Assembly (NCBI GenBank): GCA_902562015.1
Contig: CACERX010000004.1
Span: 1-64,000 of the forward strand
DNA from: an uncultured SAR324 cluster bacterium
Lineage (GTDB): Bacteria; SAR324; NAC60-12
Length of the DNA: 64,000 nucleotides
Direction: 5' to 3'
This document shows positions 55,120 through 63,774 of the stretch, piece by piece. The position numbers and the translations under genes were made by a program. Numbering within the stretch: position 1 is the first letter of the stretch; every line of letters begins with the position of its first letter. The notes beneath the pieces were generated by a model that worked only from the letters and a program-made list of their open reading frames with translations, did no database searches and was not told the origin of the DNA.

Positions 55120-56055
55120 TTAATATATTTTTTTAGGGTCTTGAGGAGGACGGGCCCTCCAGCGTCTGTGCATCCAGAAATACTGTTCAGGATATTGACT
55201 AATTACTTTTTCAAGCGCTGAAGTTATTTTCTGGTTAACTTCCAATATGTCTTTTTCCTGATTCCCAGTAAGATCAAATTGGATATGCTGAAAATTAATT
55301 TCTAAACGATTATCAACATATGGGCAAGTCACAAGCACAACTGGACTTCTGCGAAGTAAATGGAATGCGGCAGTGCCTTTACTGCAGGATGCAAGCTTAC
55401 CAAAAAAATTTACGAAAAGCTCTGATTTGTTATCGTTTTGGTCAATCAGCATAGCGATTATTTTATTTTCAGTAAGCGCTCTTCCCATTTGCAGTGTTGC
55501 TCTTTTACCCTTGTCAATTGTTTCCACACCGAAACTGGCACGAGATGAATTTTGAAGATGATTTGTGAGCGGGTTGGTTTGTTTTCCAACATACATAACA
55601 ACTTTATATCCCTTTTCAGCTAATGCTGGGGGAATCATTTCCCAGTTTCCGAAATGTCCGCTAATAAGGAGTACCCCTTTTTTTTCAGACAAAGCCTGGT
55701 CCAGTATTTCAGGATTTTGGCAGCAAACTATCTCTGATGTGTGCCCTTTCCATGCGTCCATATTTAGTACGTCCATGCAAAAACGGGCAAACCATCGATA
55801 ATTTTCTCGTGCTATTTTTTTACGCTCCATTGAAGATAATTTTGGAAAAGCAAATTCCAGGTTTATTTTCACTATCTTTCGGCAGATGCGCAGTAAATAA
55901 TAAAGCAGGGTATCAAGTATTAAAGCTGCCCGTCCTAATGATTTTTCTGAGGCAGTCTTTCTCCACTGTTTAAGTCTGTTGAAAATGAAATACTCAAGAC
56001 GATGACGAAATTTAAAGGATTCCTTGCTAAAGTTGCTATTTCCAGTTTCAGACAT
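55120..56055 (-). CDS. Lipid A biosynthesis acyltransferase (LpxL/HtrB family)
   Basis: Transfers a secondary acyl chain to the lipid A precursor at the inner face of the inner membrane. The catalytic HX4E motif is in LISGHFGNWEM. ARENYRWFARFCMDVL, IAMLIDQN and the VNFFGKLASCSKGTAAFHLL block are characteristic, as is the C-terminal YPEQYFWMHRRWRARP. At 311 residues it matches the family. Which acyl position it serves (LpxL- or LpxM-like) cannot be told. No strong N-terminal membrane helix is visible. It precedes the dipeptide epimerase, so both may be one envelope-related unit. Confidence 0.91.
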   Translation of the reverse strand: MSETGNSNFSKESFKFRHRLEYFIFNRLKQWRKTASEKSLGRAALILDTLLYYLLRICRKIVKINLEFAFPKLSSMERKKIARENYRWFARFCMDVLNMDAWKGHTSEIVCCQNPEILDQALSEKKGVLLISGHFGNWEMIPPALAEKGYKVVMYVGKQTNPLTNHLQNSSRASFGVETIDKGKRATLQMGRALTENKIIAMLIDQNDNKSELFVNFFGKLASCSKGTAAFHLLRRSPVVLVTCPYVDNRLEINFQHIQFDLTGNQEKDILEVNQKITSALEKVISQYPEQYFWMHRRWRARPPQDPKKIY

Positions 56056-56380
56056 TATTACGTTAAAATTGGTCAGGTAAAAGTAAAATATAGCAGATTA
56101 AGTACTGCATGAAAACCTGAAACATGCTTCTCTTCTAGGAATTGAGTATAAATTTAAGCTATACGGGAAGCAGGGATGTCTCGATTTTTTTACAGGATTA
56201 TGTAATTTTAGAGTTGAGAAGGGCTTCGGATACTTTCATCATTTTATTTGTTTTCAAATGGAAATTTAATGATTATTTTGGTGTCTGTATAGAATGTGAT
56301 GAGAGTTTTAAAAATAAACAGCAAACAAAAATAGTATTACCTTACAATTTGATATTTTACAAAAACTTTTGTAAATAAAC
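56056..56380. promoter_or_regulatory. Divergent AT-rich gap before lepA
   Basis: A 325-base region between the divergent acyltransferase and lepA genes. Promoters for both should lie here, but no clear -35/-10 pair stands out. A 78-codon TTG-started frame at 56142-56378 has no ribosome site, ends in the lepA leader and has unremarkable composition, so I do not call it a gene. No RNA gene is seen. Confidence 0.4.
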
Positions 56381-58195
56381 ATGAAAAAAACCCCGCCAGA
56401 TTCCAGCCTGATTAGGAACTTTTCAATAATTGCACATATTGATCATGGAAAGTCCACACTTGCAGACTGTCTTATGAAAGAAACAGGCGCTGTCACGGAA
56501 CGGGAGGCACAAGACCAGCTGCTTGATAAAATGGATATTGAGCGCGAAAGAGGGATTACAGTTAAATCACAAACGGTGCGCTTAAATTATCGTGCAAACG
56601 ACGGCAGGGAATACCTGTTAAATCTTATAGATACTCCAGGACATGTTGATTTCACCTATGAAGTATCCCGTTCACTTGCAGCATGTGAAGGAGCTCTGCT
56701 TGTTGTTGACGTAGCTCAGGGAGTGGAAGCACAGACACTAGCCAACGTTTATTTGGCAATTGAAAATAATCTGGAAGTCCTTCCTGTTTTAAACAAAATT
56801 GATTTACCGTCTGCAGAAACTGAAAAGGTTCGTCAGGAAATTGAAGACATTATAGGCCTAGACAGCAGCAATGCTGCAATGGTAAGCGCAAAAAAAGGGA
56901 TCGGTATTCCTGAGGTTTTGCAACAAGTTGTGGATTATATTCCACCGCCATCTGGAGATTCAGGTGCCCCCCTACGTGCCCTAATATTTGACTCTTGGTT
57001 TGATTCATATCTTGGTATTGTTTTGATGATACGGATTGTGGATGGAGAAGTACATGTGGGTGATAAAATTCGATTTATGGCAACTGAAAAGGAATATGAA
57101 GTATTCCAGCTTGGAATCTTTACTCCTTTTCCTGAACATCGAGATGAACTTAAACTTGGTGAGGTTGGTTTTTTGAGTGCATCAATAAAAACCATTGGTC
57201 ATACAATAATAGGGGATACAATCACGAAAGATGGCAATCTAAGTACAGAACCTCTTCCTGGCTACACGGAGGCAAAACCGATGGTTTTTAGTGGAATTTA
57301 TCCTGTAGACAGTGATCAATATGAAGATCTCAAAGAAGCATTGCGAAAACTGTCTTTGAATGATTCATCACTTAGCTATGAAATTGAGACATCTGCTGCA
57401 CTGGGCTTTGGATTTCGCTGTGGATTTTTAGGTCTTTTGCATATGGAGATTGCACAGGAAAGACTGGAGAGAGAATTTAATCTGCAGCTCATTACAACAG
57501 CACCAAGCGTTGTGTACCAGGTTCATCTTAAAAAGGGGACAGTCATTTCTGTGGATAATCCGTCTCAGTTGCCCTCTCCAATTGAAATTGAATACATTGA
57601 AGAGCCCTACATTCGTGCTCGGATTCTAACTCCGCAGGAATATGTCGGTGGTATAATGAAACTAGCACAGGATCGCCGGGGTTTTCAGACCCTAATGGAG
57701 TATCCTGTCCCAAATCGTGTTATGCTTGAGTATGAAATTCCCCTAAATGAAATTGTACTGGATTTTTATGATCAGCTCAAATCAATTTCTAAGGGATATG
57801 CTTCTTTAGATTATGAACTTATCGACTTCCGTATGGGTGCCTTGGTCAAACTTGACATATTACTAAATGGTGAAATGGTGGATGCATTGTCCATGATTGT
57901 TCCCCGTGACAAGGCATCATTTAGGGGTCGTGAGCTGGCAAAAAAAATAAAAGAGTTTATTCCAAAACAGATGTATGAGGTTGCAATTCAGGCTGCTATT
58001 GGAGCTAAAGTAATAGCTCGTGAAACTCAGGGTGCATTGCGCAAGGATGTAACTGCAAAATGTTATGGAGGGGATATTACTCGAAAAAGAAAACTGCTGG
58101 AGAAGCAGAAAGAAGGTAAAAAAAGAATGAAACGGGTAGGTTCAGTGGAAGTACCTCAGGAAGCATTTATGGCTGTCTTGAAAATTGACCGCTGA
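56381..58195 (+). CDS. lepA: Elongation factor 4 (LepA)
   Basis: Translational GTPase that acts on ribosomes under stress or during initiation. The G domain has [29 protein letters not shown] and [11 protein letters not shown]-like domains II, III and V follow, with the LepA-specific C-terminal domain ([19 protein letters not shown], then [30 protein letters not shown]). It is 604 residues long and complete. lepB, often next to lepA, is absent; a PfaD-like gene follows 26 bases later. Confidence 0.97.
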   Translation: MKKTPPDSSLIRNFSIIAHIDHGKSTLADCLMKETGAVTEREAQDQLLDKMDIERERGITVKSQTVRLNYRANDGREYLLNLIDTPGHVDFTYEVSRSLAACEGALLVVDVAQGVEAQTLANVYLAIENNLEVLPVLNKIDLPSAETEKVRQEIEDIIGLDSSNAAMVSAKKGIGIPEVLQQVVDYIPPPSGDSGAPLRALIFDSWFDSYLGIVLMIRIVDGEVHVGDKIRFMATEKEYEVFQLGIFTPFPEHRDELKLGEVGFLSASIKTIGHTIIGDTITKDGNLSTEPLPGYTEAKPMVFSGIYPVDSDQYEDLKEALRKLSLNDSSLSYEIETSAALGFGFRCGFLGLLHMEIAQERLEREFNLQLITTAPSVVYQVHLKKGTVISVDNPSQLPSPIEIEYIEEPYIRARILTPQEYVGGIMKLAQDRRGFQTLMEYPVPNRVMLEYEIPLNEIVLDFYDQLKSISKGYASLDYELIDFRMGALVKLDILLNGEMVDALSMIVPRDKASFRGRELAKKIKEFIPKQMYEVAIQAAIGAKVIARETQGALRKDVTAKCYGGDITRKRKLLEKQKEGKKRMKRVGSVEVPQEAFMAVLKIDR

Positions 58196-58221
58196 AAATA
58201 ATCTAATAAATTTAGCACTTA

Positions 58222-59859
58222 ATGATGAAAAAAAATCTTTCGGGTTCAGTAGTTAAAGACATTAGCAGAAAGCTGAAAATTGTCCCTGAATCAGTATCAT
58301 ACTCTGATGCAGAGATCCGTGACAAACTGCTCAAGCTTGATAAAACTTGCTGTATTGTGAAAAATGGGGATTCAATCGGAGTTTGTCTGAAAGAGGATGC
58401 AGATGAATCTACTTCTGGTTTATCTATGAGTCTTCTAGCTAAAGCACTACCCCTGAAAACAACCCAGTTGGGAGATCCAGAATTCATTAAGTTTCATGGT
58501 CTAAAAATGGCCTACATGACTGGATCTATGGCAAACGGAATAGCCTCAGAAAATCTTGTTATTTCTTCAGGTAAATTTGGCCTGCTCAGTTCATTTGGTG
58601 CCGCAGGATTACTTCCTTCCATTATTGAGCAAGCAATAAACAACATTCAAAAAGCTTTGCCGGAGGGTCCTTATGCTTTTAATTTGATCCACAGTCCAAG
58701 CGAAGATGCAATTGAAAAGGCTGCAGTCGAATTATACTTGAAATATCGTGTTAGAACAGTTGAAGCTTCTGCATTCCTAGGTTTGACTCCTAATATTGTG
58801 CGTTATCGAGTGGCAGGTTTACGCAGAAATTCACAAAACCAGGTAGAAATAACAAACAGGGTAATAGCAAAAATTTCAAGAGCGGAAGTAGCTTCCAAAT
58901 TTATGGCACCGGCTCCTGAATCTATACTGAATAAGTTGGTTGAGGAAAAAAGTATTACAAGAGAACAGGCACAGCTAGCAACAGCAGTGCCTATGGCAGA
59001 TGACATAACGGTGGAGGCTGATTCCGGAGGACACACTGATAATCGCCCTCTTGTTTCTCTCCTTCCGGCCATTATAGCATTGCGTGAACAATTTCAGAAA
59101 CAATATGGATATTCTCATATTATCCGTGTGGGAGCGGCAGGTGGAATAGGAAGTCCTGCTTCCGCATTGGCTGCTTTTATGATGGGGGCAGCATACATTG
59201 TAACAGGCTCAGTTAACCAAGCTTGCGTTGAAGCAGCTGCATCTGAACATAGTAAAGAACTTCTGGCCCAGGCAGAAATGGCGGATGTAATTATGGCTCC
59301 TGCGGCAGATATGTTTGAAATGGGTGTCGAACTGCAGGTTCTTAAGCGGGGGACTTTGTTTCCAATGCGCGCCAAAAAACTTTATGAACTTTATAAGAAT
59401 TACGAAAGCATTGAGGATATACCTTTGCAGGAACTGCAAAAGCTGGAACAGCAGGTTTTTCGTAACTCATTAGAAGAAATATGGTTTCAGACAAAAGAAC
59501 ATTTTTTTGAACGAGACCCACATCAGATTGAACGTGCAAAAGATCACCCGAAAAGAAAGATGGCTTTAATTTTTCGCTGGTACCTAGGTTTGACTTCACA
59601 TTGGTCTAATACTGGTGAAATAGGTCGTGAAACTGATTACCAGATTTGGGCAGGTCCAGCAATCGGGGCTTTTAACAATTGGGTAAAAGGTTCGTATCTG
59701 GAGGATGTTTCTAAACGAAAGACGGTTGAAGTAGCATGGCACATCATGACTGGTGCAGCATATTTATATAGGTTGCGTCATTTACAAACTCAAGGTATAA
59801 AGTTGCCTTTCTCTTGTGAAGCATACCTCCCTAAGCCTTTTTTGAAAAAACCCAACTGA
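58222..59859 (+). CDS. pfaD: PfaD-like trans-acting enoyl reductase (nitronate monooxygenase superfamily)
   Basis: FMN-dependent TIM-barrel protein of 545 residues. It matches PfaD, the stand-alone enoyl reductase of polyunsaturated fatty acid synthases, and the trans-ER of polyketide synthases: AYMTGSMANGIASENLVI, SFGAAGLLPS, NLIHSPSEDAIE, ADDITVEADSGGHTDNRPL, RVGAAGGIGSPASALAAFMM and GPAIGAFNNWVKGSYLED are all characteristic. The synthase subunits pfaA, pfaB and pfaC are not adjacent: lepA precedes it and a ParA gene follows 34 bases later. It may serve a PUFA or polyketide synthase encoded elsewhere. This is not a plain 2-nitropropane dioxygenase, which is much shorter. Confidence 0.85.
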   Translation: MMKKNLSGSVVKDISRKLKIVPESVSYSDAEIRDKLLKLDKTCCIVKNGDSIGVCLKEDADESTSGLSMSLLAKALPLKTTQLGDPEFIKFHGLKMAYMTGSMANGIASENLVISSGKFGLLSSFGAAGLLPSIIEQAINNIQKALPEGPYAFNLIHSPSEDAIEKAAVELYLKYRVRTVEASAFLGLTPNIVRYRVAGLRRNSQNQVEITNRVIAKISRAEVASKFMAPAPESILNKLVEEKSITREQAQLATAVPMADDITVEADSGGHTDNRPLVSLLPAIIALREQFQKQYGYSHIIRVGAAGGIGSPASALAAFMMGAAYIVTGSVNQACVEAAASEHSKELLAQAEMADVIMAPAADMFEMGVELQVLKRGTLFPMRAKKLYELYKNYESIEDIPLQELQKLEQQVFRNSLEEIWFQTKEHFFERDPHQIERAKDHPKRKMALIFRWYLGLTSHWSNTGEIGRETDYQIWAGPAIGAFNNWVKGSYLEDVSKRKTVEVAWHIMTGAAYLYRLRHLQTQGIKLPFSCEAYLPKPFLKKPN

Positions 59860-59893
59860 ATTTTTCAATCTTAATGAATAAAATCGGGTAGGT

Positions 59894-60667
59894 GTGAGTA
59901 TTAAAATTGCAGTCATGACGATGAAAGGCGGGCAAGCAAAAACAACTCTTGCCATCAATTTTGCCAGCCGCATTGCCAAGGCCAGACGTGAAGTTCTTTT
60001 AATTGACTCGGATATTCAGGCAAATATTACTACTACTTTTCAGCGAGATCATTTTTGTAATCTTGCAAACATAATTTTGGGTAAAGTAAGTAATTTTGAG
60101 TTTATTCAACTTGCTGAGCATCTTTCCTTTTTACCTTCCGGAGGGCAAACAATGGTGGATGCTTGCAGCTATTTGAGTCAAACTCAGTTCAAAGATGACC
60201 TGCTCAAAAACCTTCTTTCGACTATAAATCATAATATTGTTATATTTGATACTGCACCCAGCTGGAATGAAATAAGCCGTAACATTCTAATGTATGTTGA
60301 TTTTGTTATAGTGCCAGTAGTTACGGATTATTTGGGATACAGTGGGTGTGATCAGATAATGTCTTACATTGATGAATTTAAGGAAAGCAAATTGGGTGAG
60401 TGTAAAGCTGAAGTCCTTGGTATTGCCGTAACACGATCTCAACCCCGTACCAGACTCGCTAGAACAATAACCGCTGGATTGAAAGAGAGATGGCCATTAT
60501 TGATTTTTAACTCCATTATCGAAGAGTCTGTTTCTATCCAGGAAGCACCTGCTTTTCAGAAAAACATATTTGATTATAAGAGCGGGTGTACCCGTGGTGC
60601 AGGTATGTACGATCTGCTATGTAGGGAAATTATGCGCAGGATAGTTAAAAAAAGAAAAAAAGAGTGA
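59894..60667 (+). CDS. ParA-type partition ATPase
   Basis: Deviant Walker ATPase of 257 residues. The P-loop is KGGQAKTT at 11-18, where the family consensus is KGGVGKTT; Ala replaces the second glycine. Walker A' and B are LIDSDIQANITTTF and IVIFDTAPSWNE. There is no N-terminal DNA-binding domain, so it resembles the small Soj-like or orphan ParA/MinD-type proteins. The GTG start is preceded by GGTAGG. A DNA-binding-like gene follows 150 bases later, as in partition cassettes. Candidate cargoes are a plasmid-like element, the chromosome or a polar protein complex. Confidence 0.82.
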   Translation: MSIKIAVMTMKGGQAKTTLAINFASRIAKARREVLLIDSDIQANITTTFQRDHFCNLANIILGKVSNFEFIQLAEHLSFLPSGGQTMVDACSYLSQTQFKDDLLKNLLSTINHNIVIFDTAPSWNEISRNILMYVDFVIVPVVTDYLGYSGCDQIMSYIDEFKESKLGECKAEVLGIAVTRSQPRTRLARTITAGLKERWPLLIFNSIIEESVSIQEAPAFQKNIFDYKSGCTRGAGMYDLLCREIMRRIVKKRKKE

Positions 60668-60816
60668 TCAAAAATAGTATTTATGTAATATTTTGCTAAA
60701 AGGCAAAGTATTTAGATTTTTCTTATAAAAATGTAAAATGGAGTTAACAGTCTAATCTACAATAAACTTTGTTGAATTAATTGATAGTAAAAAAAGCTTC
60801 AAGGATGAGAGCGGTC

Positions 60817-61596
60817 ATGAGTAAAAAACTTGAAATAAATCTGAATTCACAGCGTGAAATTCTGCAGGAAGGTGCTCAGAAAAATTTTGATGTAAGTAAT
60901 AATTCATCTCTGCCAACAGGAAAGATAAAAAAAGAGTTCTTTCTTCCTGAATTGAAAATTGATTCCTCACAAGATTCTCTACAAAAGGGATTCCCGAGGG
61001 TACAGACTGTGGTGAACAAGATAAATAAGTACATTGAAAATATAGCTGATGATTATTTTTTACTTGGACTTCACCTAATTTCCCTGCATTCTTTGCTCAA
61101 AGAATCAAAACTCACTACTGAGCAGATTAAATCATGGTATGCGGATAATATAAATATGCCCTATTCATCTGCTATGCAATGTAGAAAGGTGGCAGAAGTT
61201 TATGAGTTAAAACCTGAGTTAATTACTCGTTACACTGCTTCTGGAGCATACTTGTTGAGTACATGCAGTACACCAGAAGAAAGAGAAGAGATTTGGCAGG
61301 AAGCCAAAGGAGAAAAAAATGCACCAAGTATCAGGCAACTTAGGGAAACACTAAAACGTGTGCGTGAAAAAAAACTGCCGGAAGAAAATGGGACTCTCAA
61401 ACTTAAAACAGGTAAAGAAGATTCAGTGGGTAAATACAGAATGTCTCCTGAAAAAATCAAGGATTCATTGCAAGCAGTAACTGATTATTTTGAAAAATTC
61501 GCTGATTGTGCAAACCAAAAAGAGCAACTTGAGTTACGTCAACTATTGATTAGTTCTGTGAAGCAGTTATTGAAAGGACTGCGAGAAAAAGCTTAA
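60817..61596 (+). CDS. DUF3102/KorB-like DNA-binding protein, possible partner of ParA
   Basis: About 259 residues from ATG 60817 (MSKKLEINLN); ATG 60805 and a TTG at 60781 are alternative starts. The N-terminal ~60 residues look disordered. The middle part (about 65-175: YFLLGLHLISLHSLLKESKL, then IKSWYADNINMPYSSAMQCR, KVAEVYELKP and ASGAYLLSTCSTPEEREEIW) resembles the DUF3102 / KorB-type helical domain with a helix-turn-helix. A basic region (RQLRETLKRVREKK) and a C-terminal helical pair follow. There is no ParB N-terminal nuclease-like domain with the GERRxxA motif, so it is not a chromosomal ParB. It overlaps the stop of the convergent DUF368 gene by 4 bases. Confidence 0.6.
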   Translation: MSKKLEINLNSQREILQEGAQKNFDVSNNSSLPTGKIKKEFFLPELKIDSSQDSLQKGFPRVQTVVNKINKYIENIADDYFLLGLHLISLHSLLKESKLTTEQIKSWYADNINMPYSSAMQCRKVAEVYELKPELITRYTASGAYLLSTCSTPEEREEIWQEAKGEKNAPSIRQLRETLKRVREKKLPEENGTLKLKTGKEDSVGKYRMSPEKIKDSLQAVTDYFEKFADCANQKEQLELRQLLISSVKQLLKGLREKA

Positions 61597-62606
61597 TAAG
61601 CAGATCTCCTTTTGGAAAATTTATCCAGCAACATAACGAGGGCGAAACCAAATGACATTAGAAAAAGTGCATTTACTAGGTCATTGTCCATAAGGGGCCA
61701 GACATTTTCTTCCCTTATCACGTATTCTTTTCCACGAATAATTTGACTTTCCAAAGCAACTTTCCAAGGCCAGACTTTTCGCATTGCTCCGATCATAAGT
61801 CCTGTAAGAAATGCTATCGTGAAATCATGCCAGTGCAACAGTCCGTATCGTATGATCCTAGAAAATCCTAATATTCCTGCTACGCATCCAGCAAGGAATA
61901 TCAAAAGGATTTGGGTATTTTCTAGCAAAAACGGATTCCTTAATGCTGCTGTAATGAAAGCATATTTTCCTAATACAAGAAGAATGAATGAACCGCTTAA
62001 TCCCGGAAGTATCATGGCGCAAATTGCAACAACTCCACAGAAGAATATAAACCAGGGCTCTTCTGATGTTTGCAATGGTATAAGGCCGGTTATTCCGTAA
62101 GAGATCAGAGTGCCTAAGAATAAAGTGGGAAAACTCGAGATACGATTTTTAATCGATTGACTTACTACAATTATTGAAGCTGTTATCAAACCAAAAAATA
62201 AAGACCATGTCTGAATAGCATGTTGGGTTAACAAGTAGTGCATGAGGTGCGCTGTACTTACAACTGCTAAGGCAATGCCAGAGGCAAGTGTAACTAAAAA
62301 ACGCAGATGAAGTGCAGAAAGAGCTTCTTTACCTTTAAAACGAAATGCCTGTCGAAATGGTTTCCAATTTAGGGAAGAGATAGCTGAAAGTAGGTCATAA
62401 TAAATACCAGTTATAAAAGCAACAGTTCCTCCGGAAACACCTGGAACAATATCCGCAGTTCCCATGAAGACCCCTTTTAAAAACAGGGTTGCGTGTTCGG
62501 AGTATTTAACTGGGCCAGGAGAAGCCATCCAGGCTTTTCTCCATGTTTCTGGTTTGGAGTCTAAATCTGATGTTTTTTCCTTGTTTTCAGTTGGATTTTG
62601 GGGCAT
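61593..62606 (-). CDS. DUF368 membrane protein, probable undecaprenyl-phosphate translocase
   Basis: A 337-residue inner-membrane protein with about nine hydrophobic segments. FLKGVFMGTADIVPGVSGGT near the start and CAMILPGLSGSFILLVLGKY later are the paired PGxSGx motifs of the DUF368 family. Family members (PopT) have been reported to recycle undecaprenyl phosphate across the membrane, needed for peptidoglycan and LPS O-antigen synthesis. At this length it is normal. It converges with the DUF3102-like gene (4-base overlap of the ends) and lies 17 bases after the unknown gene upstream. Confidence 0.85.
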   Translation of the reverse strand: MPQNPTENKEKTSDLDSKPETWRKAWMASPGPVKYSEHATLFLKGVFMGTADIVPGVSGGTVAFITGIYYDLLSAISSLNWKPFRQAFRFKGKEALSALHLRFLVTLASGIALAVVSTAHLMHYLLTQHAIQTWSLFFGLITASIIVVSQSIKNRISSFPTLFLGTLISYGITGLIPLQTSEEPWFIFFCGVVAICAMILPGLSGSFILLVLGKYAFITAALRNPFLLENTQILLIFLAGCVAGILGFSRIIRYGLLHWHDFTIAFLTGLMIGAMRKVWPWKVALESQIIRGKEYVIREENVWPLMDNDLVNALFLMSFGFALVMLLDKFSKRRSAY

Positions 62607-62623
62607 TAGGAGTAAAATTTTAC

Positions 62624-63022
62624 TCAGACAAGAAAACTTTTTTCACTGTCTGTTACGTAAAAATGTTGCTGATATGCTGCATAAAGAATTTTCCAGAATT
62701 TTTTTCTGAACTCTGTATCCTCTAATTTTTTTCTCAATCCGCTACAAAATTTTGTCAGTTCCCCTTTAGATTGGGCACATTCACGCAAAAACTGGTTTGC
62801 GAAAACCTGTAATTCCCAAGGGAATTCTGACTCACTCAAGTCCAGTAATGCAGCATCCTTAGGATGTTTTTCATAAAGATCTGCAGAAAGCTTATCTACT
62901 AGATAGAAAAAATCATGGCCAAGTGCGTCGAGAACCCGGCCTTCGTGTGGACCAAGTCTCTGTATCAAATTTTCGTGAAAACTTTTTGTGACCTGTCTTA
63001 AATTTGATTTGTCTTCCAGCAT
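62624..63022 (-). CDS. Small helical protein of unknown function
   Basis: A 132-residue protein I do not recognise. There is no signal peptide or membrane span. It is predicted mostly helical and is charged: FHENLIQRLGPHEGRVLDAL, SEFPWELQVFANQFLRECA and FRKKFWKILYAAYQQHFYV. It is the first gene of a two-gene minus-strand unit with the DUF368 protein (17-base gap), so a role linked to the membrane carrier is possible. Codon use and spacing look normal. Confidence 0.6.
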   Translation of the reverse strand: MLEDKSNLRQVTKSFHENLIQRLGPHEGRVLDALGHDFFYLVDKLSADLYEKHPKDAALLDLSESEFPWELQVFANQFLRECAQSKGELTKFCSGLRKKLEDTEFRKKFWKILYAAYQQHFYVTDSEKSFLV

Positions 63023-63342
63023 ATGTTTTTATCTGTCTTTTTTATCAAGAATTTCGTCTTAGAAAATACATCTTAGACTAGTGCAAAAAGTATGACAGCC
63101 TTAATTTTTTTATAAAATATAAGATAATATCAATTGATTATGAAAATTATTGGATAGTAATTACTGAGGAATATAAGTATGGGACTGATGGAAAATTATC
63201 TTCTCAGTAAAACAAGCTTTGCTTATTTAACTTTGTAAGAAATATTATAGAGCTGAAGTAAAGACTTTTTTGGAAAGCCCAGCAAAAGAGAGTTTTTTTA
63301 AGAGGAGAATTGCTGTCGGTAACTCATCTGGAACTTGAAAAT
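63023..63342. other. AT-rich gap downstream of atpC
   Basis: A 320-base region between the unknown protein gene and the end of atpC. It should hold the promoter of the small minus-strand unit and the terminator of the ATP synthase operon. TTACTGAG (63161-63168) and CTCAGTAA (63203-63210) form a perfect 8-base inverted repeat with a 34-base loop. A 19-codon ATG frame lies in it at 63179-63238, too short to support. Nothing else is recognised. Confidence 0.4.
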
Positions 63343-63774
63343 TTATTTGAATTTTGCAACTGCCTGACGTATTACTGATCTCTGTAGTTTATTCTCATAT
63401 ACTTTTTGTCGACTTTCCTCATCTTCCCAATCTGAAGAAGTAGGCTTTTCGGATCGAAGGAGTTCCTTAGCTTTTTTCTCTGCCATCTGTGCACGCGTCA
63501 GGTCAATCTCTTGAGCGGTTTCAGCAAGCTCTGCCAATACTCTGACATTGTTTCCATCAACTTGGGCATAGCCCCAGTGAACGGCGATTGCTTGTGTTTT
63601 TCCCTTACCGTTTACGTAGGACATAATTCCAGCATCAAGTATTGTCAACAGGGGAACATGCTCCGGAAGAATACCCATCTCACCTTCAATTCCAGGAAGA
63701 GTGACTGAATCTACATCCTCGTTCAAAACTGTTCGAAAGGGGGTTACTACTTCAAGACTAAGTTTATCTGCCAT
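63343..63774 (-). CDS. atpC: ATP synthase F1 epsilon subunit
   Basis: Regulatory central-stalk subunit of F1. The N-terminal beta-sandwich has LSLEVVTPFRTVLNEDVDSV, LPGIEGEMGILPEHVPLLT and GYAQVDGNNVRVLAE, all typical. The C-terminal helices (AEKKAKELLRSEKPTSSDWE) are present. At 143 residues it is normal. Its start abuts the end of atpD at 63774. It ends the ATP synthase operon. Confidence 0.95.
   Translation of the reverse strand: MADKLSLEVVTPFRTVLNEDVDSVTLPGIEGEMGILPEHVPLLTILDAGIMSYVNGKGKTQAIAVHWGYAQVDGNNVRVLAELAETAQEIDLTRAQMAEKKAKELLRSEKPTSSDWEDEESRQKVYENKLQRSVIRQAVAKFK

Noticed and set aside
56142..56378. 78-codon TTG-started frame in the gap before lepA
   Set aside because: No ribosome site, no recognisable motif, AT-rich composition like the surrounding non-coding DNA, and it would fill the lepA leader completely.
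63179..63238. 19-codon ATG frame with an upstream GAGGA in the atpC downstream gap
   Set aside because: Too short to separate from chance; the GAGGA is rather far from the ATG and is part of an inverted repeat.
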